Below are positions 24,914-32,718 of a DNA stretch of 56,571 bases, piece after piece. The position numbers and the translations under genes were made by a program. Below the pieces are notes generated by a model. That model made no database searches. It was not told the origin of the DNA and saw only the letters and a program-made list of their open reading frames with translations. Numbering within the stretch: the stretch's first letter is position 1; each line of letters starts with the position of its first letter. The stretch is from Flavobacterium sp. (GTDB lineage: Bacteria > Bacteroidota > Bacteroidia > Flavobacteriales > Flavobacteriaceae): assembly GCA_030153045.1 (NCBI GenBank), contig JASLID010000004.1, forward strand, positions 1 through 56,571, read 5' to 3'.

Positions 24914-25149
24914 TATTTTATAAACTTATTAATAAGAAACGGAATTACTATTTTTTGGAGTAAACCATATTTAGTTATAGCGCTGCTGAAACTACCTAAA
25001 ACATTCTGTATCATACTATGTGGTGATAATCCGTCGATGATTTTTTCAACGGAAAGCGACAGTTTCTGGTAGTCAATTTCTTTCTGGAGTTTAAGGATTT
25101 CTAAATCTCTGTCAATTTCACTATACGATGAATAAACTATAGTTTCCAT
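24913..25149 (-). CDS. Small protein of unknown function at the end of the YtxH cluster (possibly DUF6327)
   Basis: 78 residues from the ATG at 25149; a TTG three codons earlier would overlap the previous stop region. METIVYSSYSEIDRDLEILKLQKEIDYQKLSLS opens a helical protein with a hydrophobic C-terminal region ending VIPFLINKFIK. It follows the holin-like gene closely and is the third gene of a cluster that I remember as conserved in flavobacteria. The DUF6327 suggestion is from memory and uncertain. It ends at the terminator. Confidence 0.5.
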   Translation of the reverse strand: METIVYSSYSEIDRDLEILKLQKEIDYQKLSLSVEKIIDGLSPHSMIQNVLGSFSSAITKYGLLQKIVIPFLINKFIK

Positions 25150-25158
25150 AAGCCACAA

Positions 25159-25509
25159 TTAATCATTAAAAAATATTTTAGAAAAATTCTTCAAAATTGT
25201 ACTTTCTACAATCTTATCTTTTAGGAAATAAACAATTAACATCAGAACAAGATACACAACTCCCACAACCAAGAATCCAATTATGTTGCTTTCAAACATT
25301 TTTCCTAAAAATAATGCTAAGGCGATGGAAGAAAAAAAGAGAAACATCATTAAAAAAAAAGCCAATAAAAGCCTTTTCAGCACTACAGTAACTGATTTTG
25401 TAATTACTTTGAACAACCAAAGTTTGTAATAAGCAATATTACTGTCTATTACATCCTTTACTTTTTCCTGAACTTCCTCTGCACTTTCTTTGATGTTTTC
25501 AAAAGGCAT
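25159..25509 (-). CDS. Phage-holin-family-like membrane protein
   Basis: 116 residues. An N-terminal amphipathic helix (MPFENIKESAEEVQEKVKDVIDSNIAYYKLWLFKV) is followed by two membrane segments (about 46-70 and 76-98), an arrangement shared with the Phage_holin_3_6 / YqjE-like family, often next to YtxH in stress clusters. It is two bases downstream of the YtxH gene. No lytic partner is in view, so the holin name reflects a family label only. Confidence 0.65.
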   Translation of the reverse strand: MPFENIKESAEEVQEKVKDVIDSNIAYYKLWLFKVITKSVTVVLKRLLLAFFLMMFLFFSSIALALFLGKMFESNIIGFLVVGVVYLVLMLIVYFLKDKIVESTILKNFSKIFFND

Positions 25510-25511
25510 AA

Positions 25512-25808
25512 TTAGTTTTTAGCGGTTGCTGCCTCTCTTTTTAACTCACCTAATTTTTTTTCCATTGCATCAATAACTTCTTCTCTTGCAGAATCGGTAT
25601 GTGATAGAAAATACTCAAATTTTGATTCCAAGTCAATTTTTCCTCTTGAAAATCTGTTTTTAAGATTTTCACTAACATCATCAAAACTGTCTTTTATTTT
25701 CTTGCGGGTGTTAACCCCTTTGTCTGGGGCAAATAAGATTCCCAATCCTGCTCCAACTGCGGCTCCTGAAATGATAGCCAATAAAATTTTTTCTGTGGTA
25801 CTTGTCAT
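25512..25808 (-). CDS. YtxH domain-containing protein
   Basis: 98 residues. The N-terminus has one membrane segment with the glycine-rich YtxH pattern AIISGAAVGAGLGILFAPDKGVNTRKKIKDS, followed by a charged amphipathic helix. The family is often stress-induced in Bacillus and Bacteroidota, with an unknown mechanism. It is the first gene of a three-gene cluster with the holin-like and small proteins. A TATATTTG box at 25922-25929 on the minus strand gives a leader of about 110 nt. Confidence 0.75.
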   Translation of the reverse strand: MTSTTEKILLAIISGAAVGAGLGILFAPDKGVNTRKKIKDSFDDVSENLKNRFSRGKIDLESKFEYFLSHTDSAREEVIDAMEKKLGELKREAATAKN

Positions 25809-25921
25809 GATTTCTAAATTTAAGAATTAATAATATGAAATTGTGAATTCAGAAATGGGGAATATAAACTTACGAATTACAAAACAGATTTACTGTTAAT
25901 TACTTGTTAATAAAGTAGTTA

Positions 25922-25929
25922 CAAATATA
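25922..25929 (-). promoter_or_regulatory. -7 box (TATATTTG) of the YtxH cluster
   Basis: On the minus strand CAAATATA reads TATATTTG, a full match to TAnnTTTG, about 115 bp upstream of the YtxH start. No clear -33 TTG was found at the preferred distance. Confidence 0.45.
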
Positions 25930-25989
25930 AAAATTGAAATTAAATTGAGTTACGATAAAAATTTAACGTCAAACAAGTGCTTACATTCG

Positions 25990-26106
25990 AAAGATCAAAC
26001 TTCAACCGATTACAATCCGTCGAATTCTTCTCATCTAGACGATAAAGTAAAATCGTAAAAATAAATTTTGAAAAAGAAGAGCTCTTGAAATTAGCCCTCT
26101 TTTTTT
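25990..26106 (+). pseudogene. Decayed 3' end of an SPFH gene with its terminator
   Basis: Read from 25990 this frame gives a short peptide ending DYNPSNSSHLDDKVKS and a stop at 26056, very like DYNPSDTSNPDDEVKP at the end of the SPFH gene (stop 24867). The homology continues past the stop into the A-rich spacer and a degraded GAGCTCT-rich hairpin (26066-26106) like the real terminator. No other part of the gene is present. It looks like the remnant of a tandem copy. Confidence 0.7.
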
Positions 26107-26133
26107 GGGAACAGAAATTTTTAGTTCTCAACA

Positions 26134-26238
26134 ACTTTTGTCCTGCTGCCCGTTACAATTTTTTAAAACTATTTTGTGCTTCGACAAAATCAGTACAAAA
26201 AAAAGTTTTAAAAAGATTTTCGCTTCCATCAGGGTTAA
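26134..26238 (-). ncRNA. Structured intergenic element, copy 2 (possibly Rfam Flavo-1)
   Basis: Read on the minus strand it begins AACCCTGATGGAAGCG and ends CGGGCAGCAGGAC, matching the conserved ends of copy 1 at 13697-13777. The middle has replaced hairpins, including a perfect 7-bp stem (ATTTTGT / ACAAAAT around 26171-26190) and an outer AAAACT / AGTTTT pair. The conserved ends with a variable middle hairpin indicate selection on structure. Confidence 0.5.
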
Positions 26239-26271
26239 AAAACAAATTTTTCGTTCCAAAATAAGTAAAAA

Positions 26272-26376
26272 TTAAAATAAATCGATTTTAGGTGTTTTTA
26301 CTTTTACAAACAACGAAACACCTTGGCTGTTTTTTTAAATCTATTAAAATCAAAATATAGAAGCCACTTTTAATAG
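26272..26376. repeat. Direct repeat copy 1 (about 105 bp)
   Basis: A segment with CAACGAAACACCTTGGCTG and TTTTTTTAAATCTATTAAAA recurs 170 bp downstream with about 80% identity by eye. It also contains a small GGTGTTT / AAACACC inverted pair. It lies in the gene-free 25809-26639 gap. Confidence 0.75.
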
Positions 26377-26440
26377 TAAATATCAATATGTTTTTAAAAT
26401 CAATAATAAAAATCTATTTTATGATCATTTTTTATCTAAA

Positions 26441-26546
26441 CTTAAAATAAAGCGATTTTAAGCATTTTTATATTTATAGACAACGAAACACCTTAGTTGT
26501 TTTTTTAAATCTATTAAAAATAAAATATGAAGGTCACTTTTAATAG
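26441..26546. repeat. Direct repeat copy 2 (about 105 bp)
   Basis: The partner of 26272-26376, offset 170 bp, sharing CAACGAAACACCTTAG, the following T-run and the end CACTTTTAATAG. The small inverted pair of copy 1 is partly lost here. Confidence 0.75.
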
Positions 26547-26592
26547 TTATTTATGATGTTGTTTTAAATTTGATAGTAATTTACTATAATAA

Positions 26593-26618
26593 AAAAACCC
26601 GCTAATTAGCGGGTTTTT
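26593..26618. terminator. Terminator downstream of glnS
   Basis: AAAAACCCGCT / AGCGGGTTTTT form a perfect 11-bp stem around AATT with flanking A and T runs, 22 bp beyond the glnS stop. Confidence 0.85.
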
Positions 26619-26639
26619 GATATATAAAATTGATAATAG

Positions 26640-28739
26640 CTATTTAAGCAAATCTTCCAAATATTTTAATTCTTCAGTTAAAGATTTTTCAATTAAAAAA
26701 TCTTTTAAAGATTCTAATTTTGGCGTAAACTCATTCAACAGATTTTTGTCTTCATTTTTCAAATTCAAATACGCTTGTGTTCTTACAAAAGTACTTTCAC
26801 TATTCAATGACATTTTATAAAACTTGGTGATTTCGTCTTTTTCTAAATCTGCCGAAGTAATTTTATTAGAATGTCTCAAAATAAAGTTAGCAAACAACAA
26901 AGCGCTTTTATTATTACTGACATTTTTGTTTAACGCATTGATCAATAATTCAGTGTTTTCAACTAATTCTAAATTCTTTTTGATCGATTCCTGAATTACA
27001 TCTCTCTTACTTTGATCATCTGCTTTAAAGAAACTATTTACTTCTTTTTGAATGGAATTCAGAATATTCTCTTCTTTCTTATCGTTATTTTTTACTGTAA
27101 TTTTAAGATCAACCGTCTTGTTAAAAACCAATTTATCTGTTGTTGAATCTCGGTCAACACAGAAATAACCAGTACGTTGAAATTGGAATTTATCGCCTTC
27201 TTTAGCCTCTTTTAAGCTATTTTCAACCACTCCGGTAACTGTTTTTAAAGAATTCGGATTCACAAAATCCAGGAAGTTTTTGTCTTTATGAGTGTCTGGA
27301 GATTCTTCAATAAACAAACGATCATACAGTCTGATTTCAGCTTTTACAGCATGAGCAACAGAAACCCAATGGATAGTTTTGGAAACTTTTCGCTTACTTG
27401 CTTCAGAGCCACTTCCACTTTTGCTTTCTTCGTCATAGGTAGCGTGAATCTCAGAAACATTTCCATTACTATCTTTTATAACTTTTTCATTTTTAATAAT
27501 ATACGCATTCTTTAAGCGAATTTCTTCTTGAAAAGATTGGTCATTCAAATGCTGAAAATCTTCTCTTTCTACATAAATTTCTTTAGAAAAAGGCACTTTT
27601 CTGAATGTCATTACTTCCTCTTCAGGATTGTTTTCAGCTTCCAGCCATTCTTCTTTTCCTTCAGGATAATTGGTAATAATTAACTTTACAGGATCCAAAA
27701 CAGCCATTACACGCGGTGCAATTTTATTCAAATCTTCACGTACACAGAATTCTAACAATGATACATCAATTAGATTTTCACGTTTGGCAATACCAATAGT
27801 TTCGGCAAAATTTCGAATGGCCGTAGGTGTATAACCACGTCTTCTCATTCCGGAAATGGTTGACATACGAGGGTCATCCCAAGAGTCAACGTGCTTTTCT
27901 TCAACTAGTTGCAATAGTTTTCTTTTGGACACAACCGTATGTGATAAATTACGGCGTGCAAATTCTCTTTGCTTCGGACGTACTTTATTTTCATCATAGA
28001 TTTGGTTCAAAAACCAATCGTATAATTCTCTATGCGGTAAAAATTCTAACGTACAGAAAGAGTGTGAAATCTGTTCTAAATAATCACTTTCACCATGAGC
28101 CCAGTCATACATAGGGTATATGCACCATTTATCAGCAGTTCTGTGGTGGTGTTTGTGTAAAACGCGGTACATAATTGGATCGCGCATCAACATATTAGTC
28201 GAAGCCATGTCAATTTTAGCACGTAAAATATGCGTTCCTTCTTCAAATTCGCCGTTTTTCATGCGTTCGAACAAGTCTAAATTTTCTTCAACAGAACGGT
28301 TTCTAAATGGCCCATCAACACCGGGTTGTGTTGGAGTTCCTTTTTGTTTGGCCATTTCTTCCGAAGATTGGCTGTCAACATATGCTTTTCCTTTCTTGAT
28401 TAACTCGATAGTCCAATCGTATAATTGTTGGAAATAATCTGAAGCATAACATTCTTCAGCCCATTTATAGCCAAGCCATTCTACATCTCTTTTAATAGCA
28501 TCAACAAATTCCTGCTCTTCTTTGGCTGGGTTAGTATCGTCAAAACGAAGGTTTACTGGTGACTGATAATCAATACCCAAACCGAAATTCAAACAAATCG
28601 CACTCGCATGACCTACGTGTAAATATCCGTTAGGTTCCGGTGGAAAACGAAAGCGTAATTTATTGGGAGACAAACCATTTTTTAAATCTTCTTCAATGAT
28701 TTGTTCTATAAAATTTAATGATTTTTCTTTTGTTGACAT
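26640..28739 (-). CDS. glnS: Glutaminyl-tRNA synthetase with C-terminal extension
   Basis: 699 residues from the ATG at 28739. The HIGH region is RFPPEPNGYLHVGHASAIC (near 29), and the KMSKS-like VVSKRKLLQLVEEKHVDSWDDPRM is near 270. The E. coli enzyme has 553 residues, so about 145 residues extend the C-terminus, mostly helical (from about SIQKEVNSFFKAD to the end). The Deinococcus GlnRS has an extra GatB/YqeY-like C-terminal domain, but I do not see that motif here. It charges tRNA-Gln. A -7 box precedes it at 28758-28765, and its terminator is at 26593-26618. Confidence 0.92.
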   Translation of the reverse strand: MSTKEKSLNFIEQIIEEDLKNGLSPNKLRFRFPPEPNGYLHVGHASAICLNFGLGIDYQSPVNLRFDDTNPAKEEQEFVDAIKRDVEWLGYKWAEECYASDYFQQLYDWTIELIKKGKAYVDSQSSEEMAKQKGTPTQPGVDGPFRNRSVEENLDLFERMKNGEFEEGTHILRAKIDMASTNMLMRDPIMYRVLHKHHHRTADKWCIYPMYDWAHGESDYLEQISHSFCTLEFLPHRELYDWFLNQIYDENKVRPKQREFARRNLSHTVVSKRKLLQLVEEKHVDSWDDPRMSTISGMRRRGYTPTAIRNFAETIGIAKRENLIDVSLLEFCVREDLNKIAPRVMAVLDPVKLIITNYPEGKEEWLEAENNPEEEVMTFRKVPFSKEIYVEREDFQHLNDQSFQEEIRLKNAYIIKNEKVIKDSNGNVSEIHATYDEESKSGSGSEASKRKVSKTIHWVSVAHAVKAEIRLYDRLFIEESPDTHKDKNFLDFVNPNSLKTVTGVVENSLKEAKEGDKFQFQRTGYFCVDRDSTTDKLVFNKTVDLKITVKNNDKKEENILNSIQKEVNSFFKADDQSKRDVIQESIKKNLELVENTELLINALNKNVSNNKSALLFANFILRHSNKITSADLEKDEITKFYKMSLNSESTFVRTQAYLNLKNEDKNLLNEFTPKLESLKDFLIEKSLTEELKYLEDLLK

Positions 28740-28757
28740 ATTCTTTAATTGAGAGAG

Positions 28758-28765
28758 CAAAGTTA
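28758..28765 (-). promoter_or_regulatory. -7 box (TAACTTTG) of glnS
   Basis: CAAAGTTA on the plus strand reads TAACTTTG on the minus strand, about 19 bp upstream of the ATG at 28739, giving a leader of only about 12 nt. The -33 element is not clear. Confidence 0.5.
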
Positions 28766-28877
28766 CCAAAAAAGATGGGTATTCATTGATGTGTTGATTC
28801 GTTTATTTGGTAATTCTTACAGAAAATGTTGTAATTTTATCCAATAATTAGGAATTAAATTATTGAAAACACCATCA

Positions 28878-29237
28878 ATGGGAATTATTAAACTTAAAAA
28901 CATAAGAACCTTTTCGTATCACGGTTGTTTGATTGAAGAGGGTAAAATAGGTTCAGATTACACGGTTGATTTAGAGATTAAAACCGATTTAAATAAATCA
29001 TCTCAAACGGATAAACTGGCAGATACTGTAGATTACGTACTTCTGAATAGAATTGTTGTGGAAGAAATGGCCATTCGTTCGGAGCTATTAGAACACGTGG
29101 CACATCGCATTATAGCAAGAATTTTTAAAGAAATTGCGACTGTCTCTAAAGTTATTGTGGCTGTTTCTAAACTAAATCCACCTATTGGTGGTGATGTTGA
29201 AGCAGTTACCATTGAAATGGAAGAAAATAGAAATTAA
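28878..29237 (+). CDS. folB: Dihydroneopterin aldolase
   Basis: 119 residues from the ATG at 28878; a TTG at 28863 is in frame but gives an odd N-terminus. The FolB pattern is present: MGIIKLKNIRTFSYHGCLIEEGKIGSDYTVDLEIKTDL, then DTVDYVLLNRIVVEEM and LLEHVAHRIIARI, and a closing KLNPPIGGDVEAVTIEM. FolB makes 6-hydroxymethyl-dihydropterin in folate synthesis and acts as a homo-oligomer. It is a single gene, divergent from glnS and upstream of tRNA-Cys. Confidence 0.88.
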   Translation: MGIIKLKNIRTFSYHGCLIEEGKIGSDYTVDLEIKTDLNKSSQTDKLADTVDYVLLNRIVVEEMAIRSELLEHVAHRIIARIFKEIATVSKVIVAVSKLNPPIGGDVEAVTIEMEENRN

Positions 29238-29306
29238 TTTTTAAGACAATAGACCATAGATAAAAAGATAATAGATGGTTTTGGTTAAACTTTTTACCTT
29301 TTTATC

Positions 29307-29336
29307 TTTTGCCTTTTAACTTTTTTCATATATTTG
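29307..29336 (+). promoter_or_regulatory. Promoter of tRNA-Cys (TTTTG-N17-TATATTTG)
   Basis: TTTTG at 29307-29311 and TATATTTG at 29329-29336 are separated by 17 bases, close to the lineage spacing. The tRNA starts 18 bases after the -7 box. Confidence 0.6.
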
Positions 29337-29353
29337 CAATCCAGTAAATAAAG

Positions 29354-29424
29354 GGCGTCGTGGCCGAGCGGCTAGGCTGGGCTCTGCAAAAGCTCCTACT
29401 CCGGTTCGAATCCGGACGATGCCT
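29354..29424 (+). tRNA. tRNA-Cys (anticodon GCA)
   Basis: 71 nt folding as a cloverleaf. The acceptor stem GGCGTCG / CGATGCC has one G-T pair, the anticodon stem GGGCT / AGCTC has loop CTGCAAA with anticodon GCA, and the T arm is TCCGG-TTCGAAT-CCGGA. The discriminator base T fits tRNA-Cys. The 3' CCA is not encoded. Confidence 0.95.
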
Positions 29425-29426
29425 CT

Positions 29427-29454
29427 AAAACCTTCAAGTTTCCTTGAAGGTTTT
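29427..29454 (+). terminator. Terminator of tRNA-Cys
   Basis: AAAACCTTCAAG / CTTGAAGGTTTT is a perfect 12-bp stem with a TTTC loop and a T-run after it, three bases after the tRNA. Confidence 0.9.
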
Positions 29455-29526
29455 TTTATGTTTATTTTTTTAAGAAAATTTGATTACTACTCCGGTTCTC
29501 CTGAAGCCTCGGTAAGGGTGCTGTAT

Positions 29527-29558
29527 AAAAAAAGAGATACTTTCATATCTCTTTTTTT
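29527..29558. terminator. Terminator hairpin between tRNA-Cys and the GldM-C-like gene
   Basis: AAAAAAAGAGATA (29527-29539) and TATCTCTTTTTTT (29546-29558) form a 13-bp stem with flanking A and T runs, 57 bp downstream of the minus-strand gene ending at 29615. It may serve both strands. Confidence 0.8.
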
Positions 29559-29614
29559 ATTAACTTTTTGCAGATATTGCTGCATTTAAAAGTTCTTTTT
29601 TGAAATTACAAAAA

Positions 29615-30292
29615 TTACTTAGCTTCCAATACTCTCCTAATCTTCACCACAGGAGTTTTCATGATGGATAAACCTAAATCGGAGGCGAAAGTAAACTTAT
29701 GAATAACAATTAAAGTAGCTTTATCGTTAGCAGCAATGGCTTCATAGATATCTTGCGGTATTCTATCTCCTTTTATTTCAAAACTGTCTAAAAAATCACC
29801 ATTTGTATTTGATAAATGAATTCTAAAACTTGTAACGGTGATGTTATAATCTAACAGAAAATCGATTAATTTAACTGTAATTTCAGCGTTTAAAAGTTCT
29901 TTACTTGGCATTTCAATAATACATTCTCCATTAATACAGCCTTTTTTGTTTACCAGTAAAGCGGCATAGGGTAATTCTTTTGTTCTAAAAATGTGTTCTT
30001 CGATAACTTTTGTAGAATCGGATGTTTGTATTTCAACTAGAACTTTAGTGTCTTTTGCAGTTTTAGGTTTGATGTTATAAGTACCATCAGCACTTTGTAA
30101 AACCGATTCTCCTATAATTTTGAAAGGTTTACCATCTTTTACATTAACCGAAAAAGGATTAGAAATTCCTTTATAAACAATATTTAGCTTGTTTAAACCA
30201 ATTAATGATAAGTTAGTTTTTACTACTGGTATAGAGTCGTTTTGAGCGAAAAGGGGTATTGAAAATAGTAATAAAAGTAAAAGTTTTTTCAT
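29615..30292 (-). CDS. Secreted protein related to the GldM C-terminal domain
   Basis: 225 residues with a signal peptide (MKKLLLLLLFSIPLFAQ). The mature part aligns by eye with the periplasmic C-terminal domain of GldM/PorM of the T9SS motor. NKLNIVYKGISNPFSVNV resembles MNVMYAGVDNPISVS. GTYNIKPKTAKDTKVLVEI and a late TVTSFRIHLSNTNGDFLDSFEIKGDRIPQDIYEAIAANDKATLIVIHKFTF resemble the final GldM domain with its VTSF and DKVIIEDI segments. No membrane helix and no N-terminal GldM domains are present, so it is a free domain, probably in the periplasm. It is the last gene of a minus-strand run after LysE. Confidence 0.65.
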   Translation of the reverse strand: MKKLLLLLLFSIPLFAQNDSIPVVKTNLSLIGLNKLNIVYKGISNPFSVNVKDGKPFKIIGESVLQSADGTYNIKPKTAKDTKVLVEIQTSDSTKVIEEHIFRTKELPYAALLVNKKGCINGECIIEMPSKELLNAEITVKLIDFLLDYNITVTSFRIHLSNTNGDFLDSFEIKGDRIPQDIYEAIAANDKATLIVIHKFTFASDLGLSIMKTPVVKIRRVLEAK

Positions 30293-30311
30293 AGTTAGTG
30301 TTTATCAAATT

Positions 30312-31004
30312 TTATTTGGAACTATCTTTTTCAATCTTCTCAATTGTCTTTTTAACAAAGGCTTTATCACTTGGATACCAACCTTCTACCAATAAAAAAA
30401 GACCGAAAACAATCATTAAAATACTGCTTACTTTTTTGATTTTGATAATGTTTGGCACTGTAAGATTTTTTCTTAATTTTTTGGCTAAAAGAATTTTACC
30501 AATATCAGTAACAATGTAGGTAAGAATAACGGTTGTAAAAAACCAAACCACATTAGAAACATCAGCGTGTAGTTTTGGGACAAAAGTGATAATGATTAAC
30601 AACCAAAAACCTAAAACACCAATGTTGATAAAGTTGAGTAAAAATCCTTTTATAAATAAGCTTAGATAGTCTTTTTTAATTAATTCAACTACTTCTTCGT
30701 CTGCTTCTACTCTGTGGGCATTACGAAGCTTAAAATAAGTAATAACGCCATAGGTTACCATAACGATACCTCCAAAAATAAACATGGCTGGATCGTCCTT
30801 TAAACTCTGAATCAATCGGTAACTACCTAAATAGGCTACTCCAATAAAAAAAACATCGGCTAAAATTACGCCTAAATCGAAGAATAATGCTGCTCGAAAT
30901 CCTTTGGTAATACTGGTTTCAAGCAATACAAAAAACACGGGACCTATCATGAAACTTAAAAATATTCCTAATGGGATTCCGTTGCTTAAAATGTATTGTA
31001 TCAT
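30312..31004 (-). CDS. LysE/RhtB-family amino-acid exporter
   Basis: 230 residues with six membrane segments (about 6-28, 36-58, 74-91, 115-140, 148-168 and 190-207). GIPLGIFLSFMIGPVFFVLLETSITKGFRAALFFDLGVILADVFFI is the LysE start. The family exports amino acids or related compounds with proton exchange; the substrate is unknown. It lies between DUF2807 and GldM-C-like genes on the minus strand, but the gaps (about 20 and 73 bp) leave co-transcription open. Confidence 0.82.
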   Translation of the reverse strand: MIQYILSNGIPLGIFLSFMIGPVFFVLLETSITKGFRAALFFDLGVILADVFFIGVAYLGSYRLIQSLKDDPAMFIFGGIVMVTYGVITYFKLRNAHRVEADEEVVELIKKDYLSLFIKGFLLNFINIGVLGFWLLIIITFVPKLHADVSNVVWFFTTVILTYIVTDIGKILLAKKLRKNLTVPNIIKIKKVSSILMIVFGLFLLVEGWYPSDKAFVKKTIEKIEKDSSK

Positions 31005-31076
31005 AGAGTCTGTTTAGAATTGCAAGATAATTCTATATTCTTGAATATTCTAAAACTTAATAAAATTTTAATTATT

Positions 31077-31763
31077 TTAATTAAGGTGTGATTTTGGATC
31101 GGTTTTTAAAACAATATCGCCTCCTAAAATGGTTTTCTGATTGACTTTTTTAGGATTTCCGTAAATCGTGATAATTCCTCCAGCGCGAACTTTAGCATCC
31201 ACAAATTCGGAAGCGTTTACATTGGCTTGTCCACCTGCATTTACACTAACAACAGCTTGATTTACCTGACATTTTTCAGATTTAAATAGTGAGCCGGCAT
31301 TAGCAACAATATCTAAATTATCTGTCTTTCCGCTTATTTCTAATGTAGATCCTTGTGTCACTCTTGCAACAACTTTTTTAGCATCAAATTTTAGTTTAAT
31401 AGTTGAAGCTTCTTTAGCTAAAATATCAAAATTTATGGCAGAAATATGTGAATAGCAGCCTATACTACTGCCTTCGTTAGCTTCTACAGCTTCTAATTTG
31501 GTGTAATATACTTTGGCTAAAATATCGTTTCCTTTTAATAATTTATCCAAAGGCATTCTGATTTTTAGCTCATTATTGTCATAGACCAATTCAACCGATT
31601 CAGCATTACTTCCTGAAATTTCTATTTTATTTTCATCTGAAGCAATTAAAAAAACATAAATCTGATCAAAACTGCTCACTTTTGTAAAATCACTTAATGG
31701 TTTGGTGATTTGTGCGTTAGCTAATTGTGTGAAAACTAGCAATAGGAAGATTATCTTTTTCAT
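31077..31763 (-). CDS. DUF2807 (GIN-domain) secreted protein, paralogue 1
   Basis: 228 residues with a signal peptide (MKKIIFLLLVFTQLANA). The fold DKLLKGNDILAKVYYTKLEAVEANEGSSIGCYSHISAINFDILAKEASTIKLKF and the repeat of strands with [A/S]GS and NAG loops fit the right-handed beta-helix of the DUF2807 / GIN domain. Its neighbour at 32040 is clearly homologous (shared DFTKVSSFD, VVSVNAGGQANV and PKKVNQKTILGGDIVL-type segments), so they arose by tandem duplication. Function unknown; secreted or periplasmic. Confidence 0.75.
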   Translation of the reverse strand: MKKIIFLLLVFTQLANAQITKPLSDFTKVSSFDQIYVFLIASDENKIEISGSNAESVELVYDNNELKIRMPLDKLLKGNDILAKVYYTKLEAVEANEGSSIGCYSHISAINFDILAKEASTIKLKFDAKKVVARVTQGSTLEISGKTDNLDIVANAGSLFKSEKCQVNQAVVSVNAGGQANVNASEFVDAKVRAGGIITIYGNPKKVNQKTILGGDIVLKTDPKSHLN

Positions 31764-32039
31764 AACTCTTTAGTTTTAAATATTTTTAATACAAAACCTT
31801 ACTAAAGTTATCGTTTAAAATAAGAATTACAAAAAATAATCTTTTAACAATCAATTAATTACGTTATTCTACACAAAATCTGAAATGCACCTTTTAGTAA
31901 TTCATTATTTCTTATTAAACAACAGAATCCTATTATGAATATTTTTGAGTTTCATAATAAGATTCCATTGTTTATAATCTATTCAATTATAAAAAAGTTT
32001 GTTTTTGAGAACCTTCAAGTTAAAATTTAAAACAGGAAA

Positions 32040-32717
32040 TTATCTTTTGTTTATAACAATATTTCCGCCTAAAACGGTTTTCTGATTCACTTGTTTTGGA
32101 TTACCGTAAATCGTGATGTTTCCACCGGCTCTGGTTTTTGCATCTACTAAATCTGAAGCGGTAACTTCAGCAGATCCTCCTGCATTTACAGAAACAACTG
32201 CTTGCGAAGTCATACAATCTTTTGCTTCGACAATTCCTCCAGAATTAATCACAATATCCATATTTTGTGCTTTTCCAGATAAATTTATTACAGAACCATT
32301 AGATGATTTAACATTGATTTTTTGAGTGTTTACATTTAAATTTATGTTTGAACCTTCTTTTGCAATAAAATTCAAATTTATTCCATGAAATTCTTCGTTT
32401 GATGAAATTCTTGAGCCTTCATTAGCTTCAAATTCATAAACATCTTTAAGATAATATACCGTAGCTGTAATATTATCTCCTTTCAATAATTTACCTAAAG
32501 GCATTCTTATTTTTAATTCATAATCTTTTTGAACTATTTCTACATCTTCAGATCCAGCACCGGTTAAAACAATTTTAGGTTCACCAGTGGTATGAACTAA
32601 AGTAACGTCTATTTTATCAAAAGAAGTCACTTTGGTAAAATTTCCAATACCTTTGGTCACTTGTGCTGATACGAAATGTGTTGCCACTAAAAATGCTGCA
32701 ATAAATAGTTTTTTCAT
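32040..32717 (-). CDS. DUF2807 (GIN-domain) secreted protein, paralogue 2
   Basis: 225 residues with a signal peptide (MKKLFIAAFLVATHFVSA). It follows rnr by one base, so it is likely translated from the rnr transcript. NFTKVTSFDKIDVTLVHTTGEPKIVLTGAGSEDVEIVQ opens the DUF2807 fold, and AVVSVNAGGSAEVTASDLVDAKTRAGGNITIYGNPKQVNQKTVLGG ends it. It lacks the LNSH-type C-terminus of the paralogue at 31077. A 276-bp gap separates the two copies. Confidence 0.75.
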   Translation of the reverse strand: MKKLFIAAFLVATHFVSAQVTKGIGNFTKVTSFDKIDVTLVHTTGEPKIVLTGAGSEDVEIVQKDYELKIRMPLGKLLKGDNITATVYYLKDVYEFEANEGSRISSNEEFHGINLNFIAKEGSNINLNVNTQKINVKSSNGSVINLSGKAQNMDIVINSGGIVEAKDCMTSQAVVSVNAGGSAEVTASDLVDAKTRAGGNITIYGNPKQVNQKTVLGGNIVINKR

Positions 32718-32718
32718 A

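Larger units (their letters stand above)
25809..26639. other. Gene-free region of 830 bp upstream of YtxH and downstream of glnS
   Basis: From 25809 it contains the YtxH promoter, the SPFH gene remnant, structured element copy 2, the two direct repeats and the glnS terminator. No intact gene is seen. The concentration of decayed and repeated pieces suggests a site where DNA has been lost or inserted. Confidence 0.7.

Noticed and set aside
29487..29498. CTACTCCGGTTC repeated from the tRNA-Cys T arm, a possible attachment site
   Set aside because: Only 12 bases match, no integrase or island is present, and the flanks do not align.
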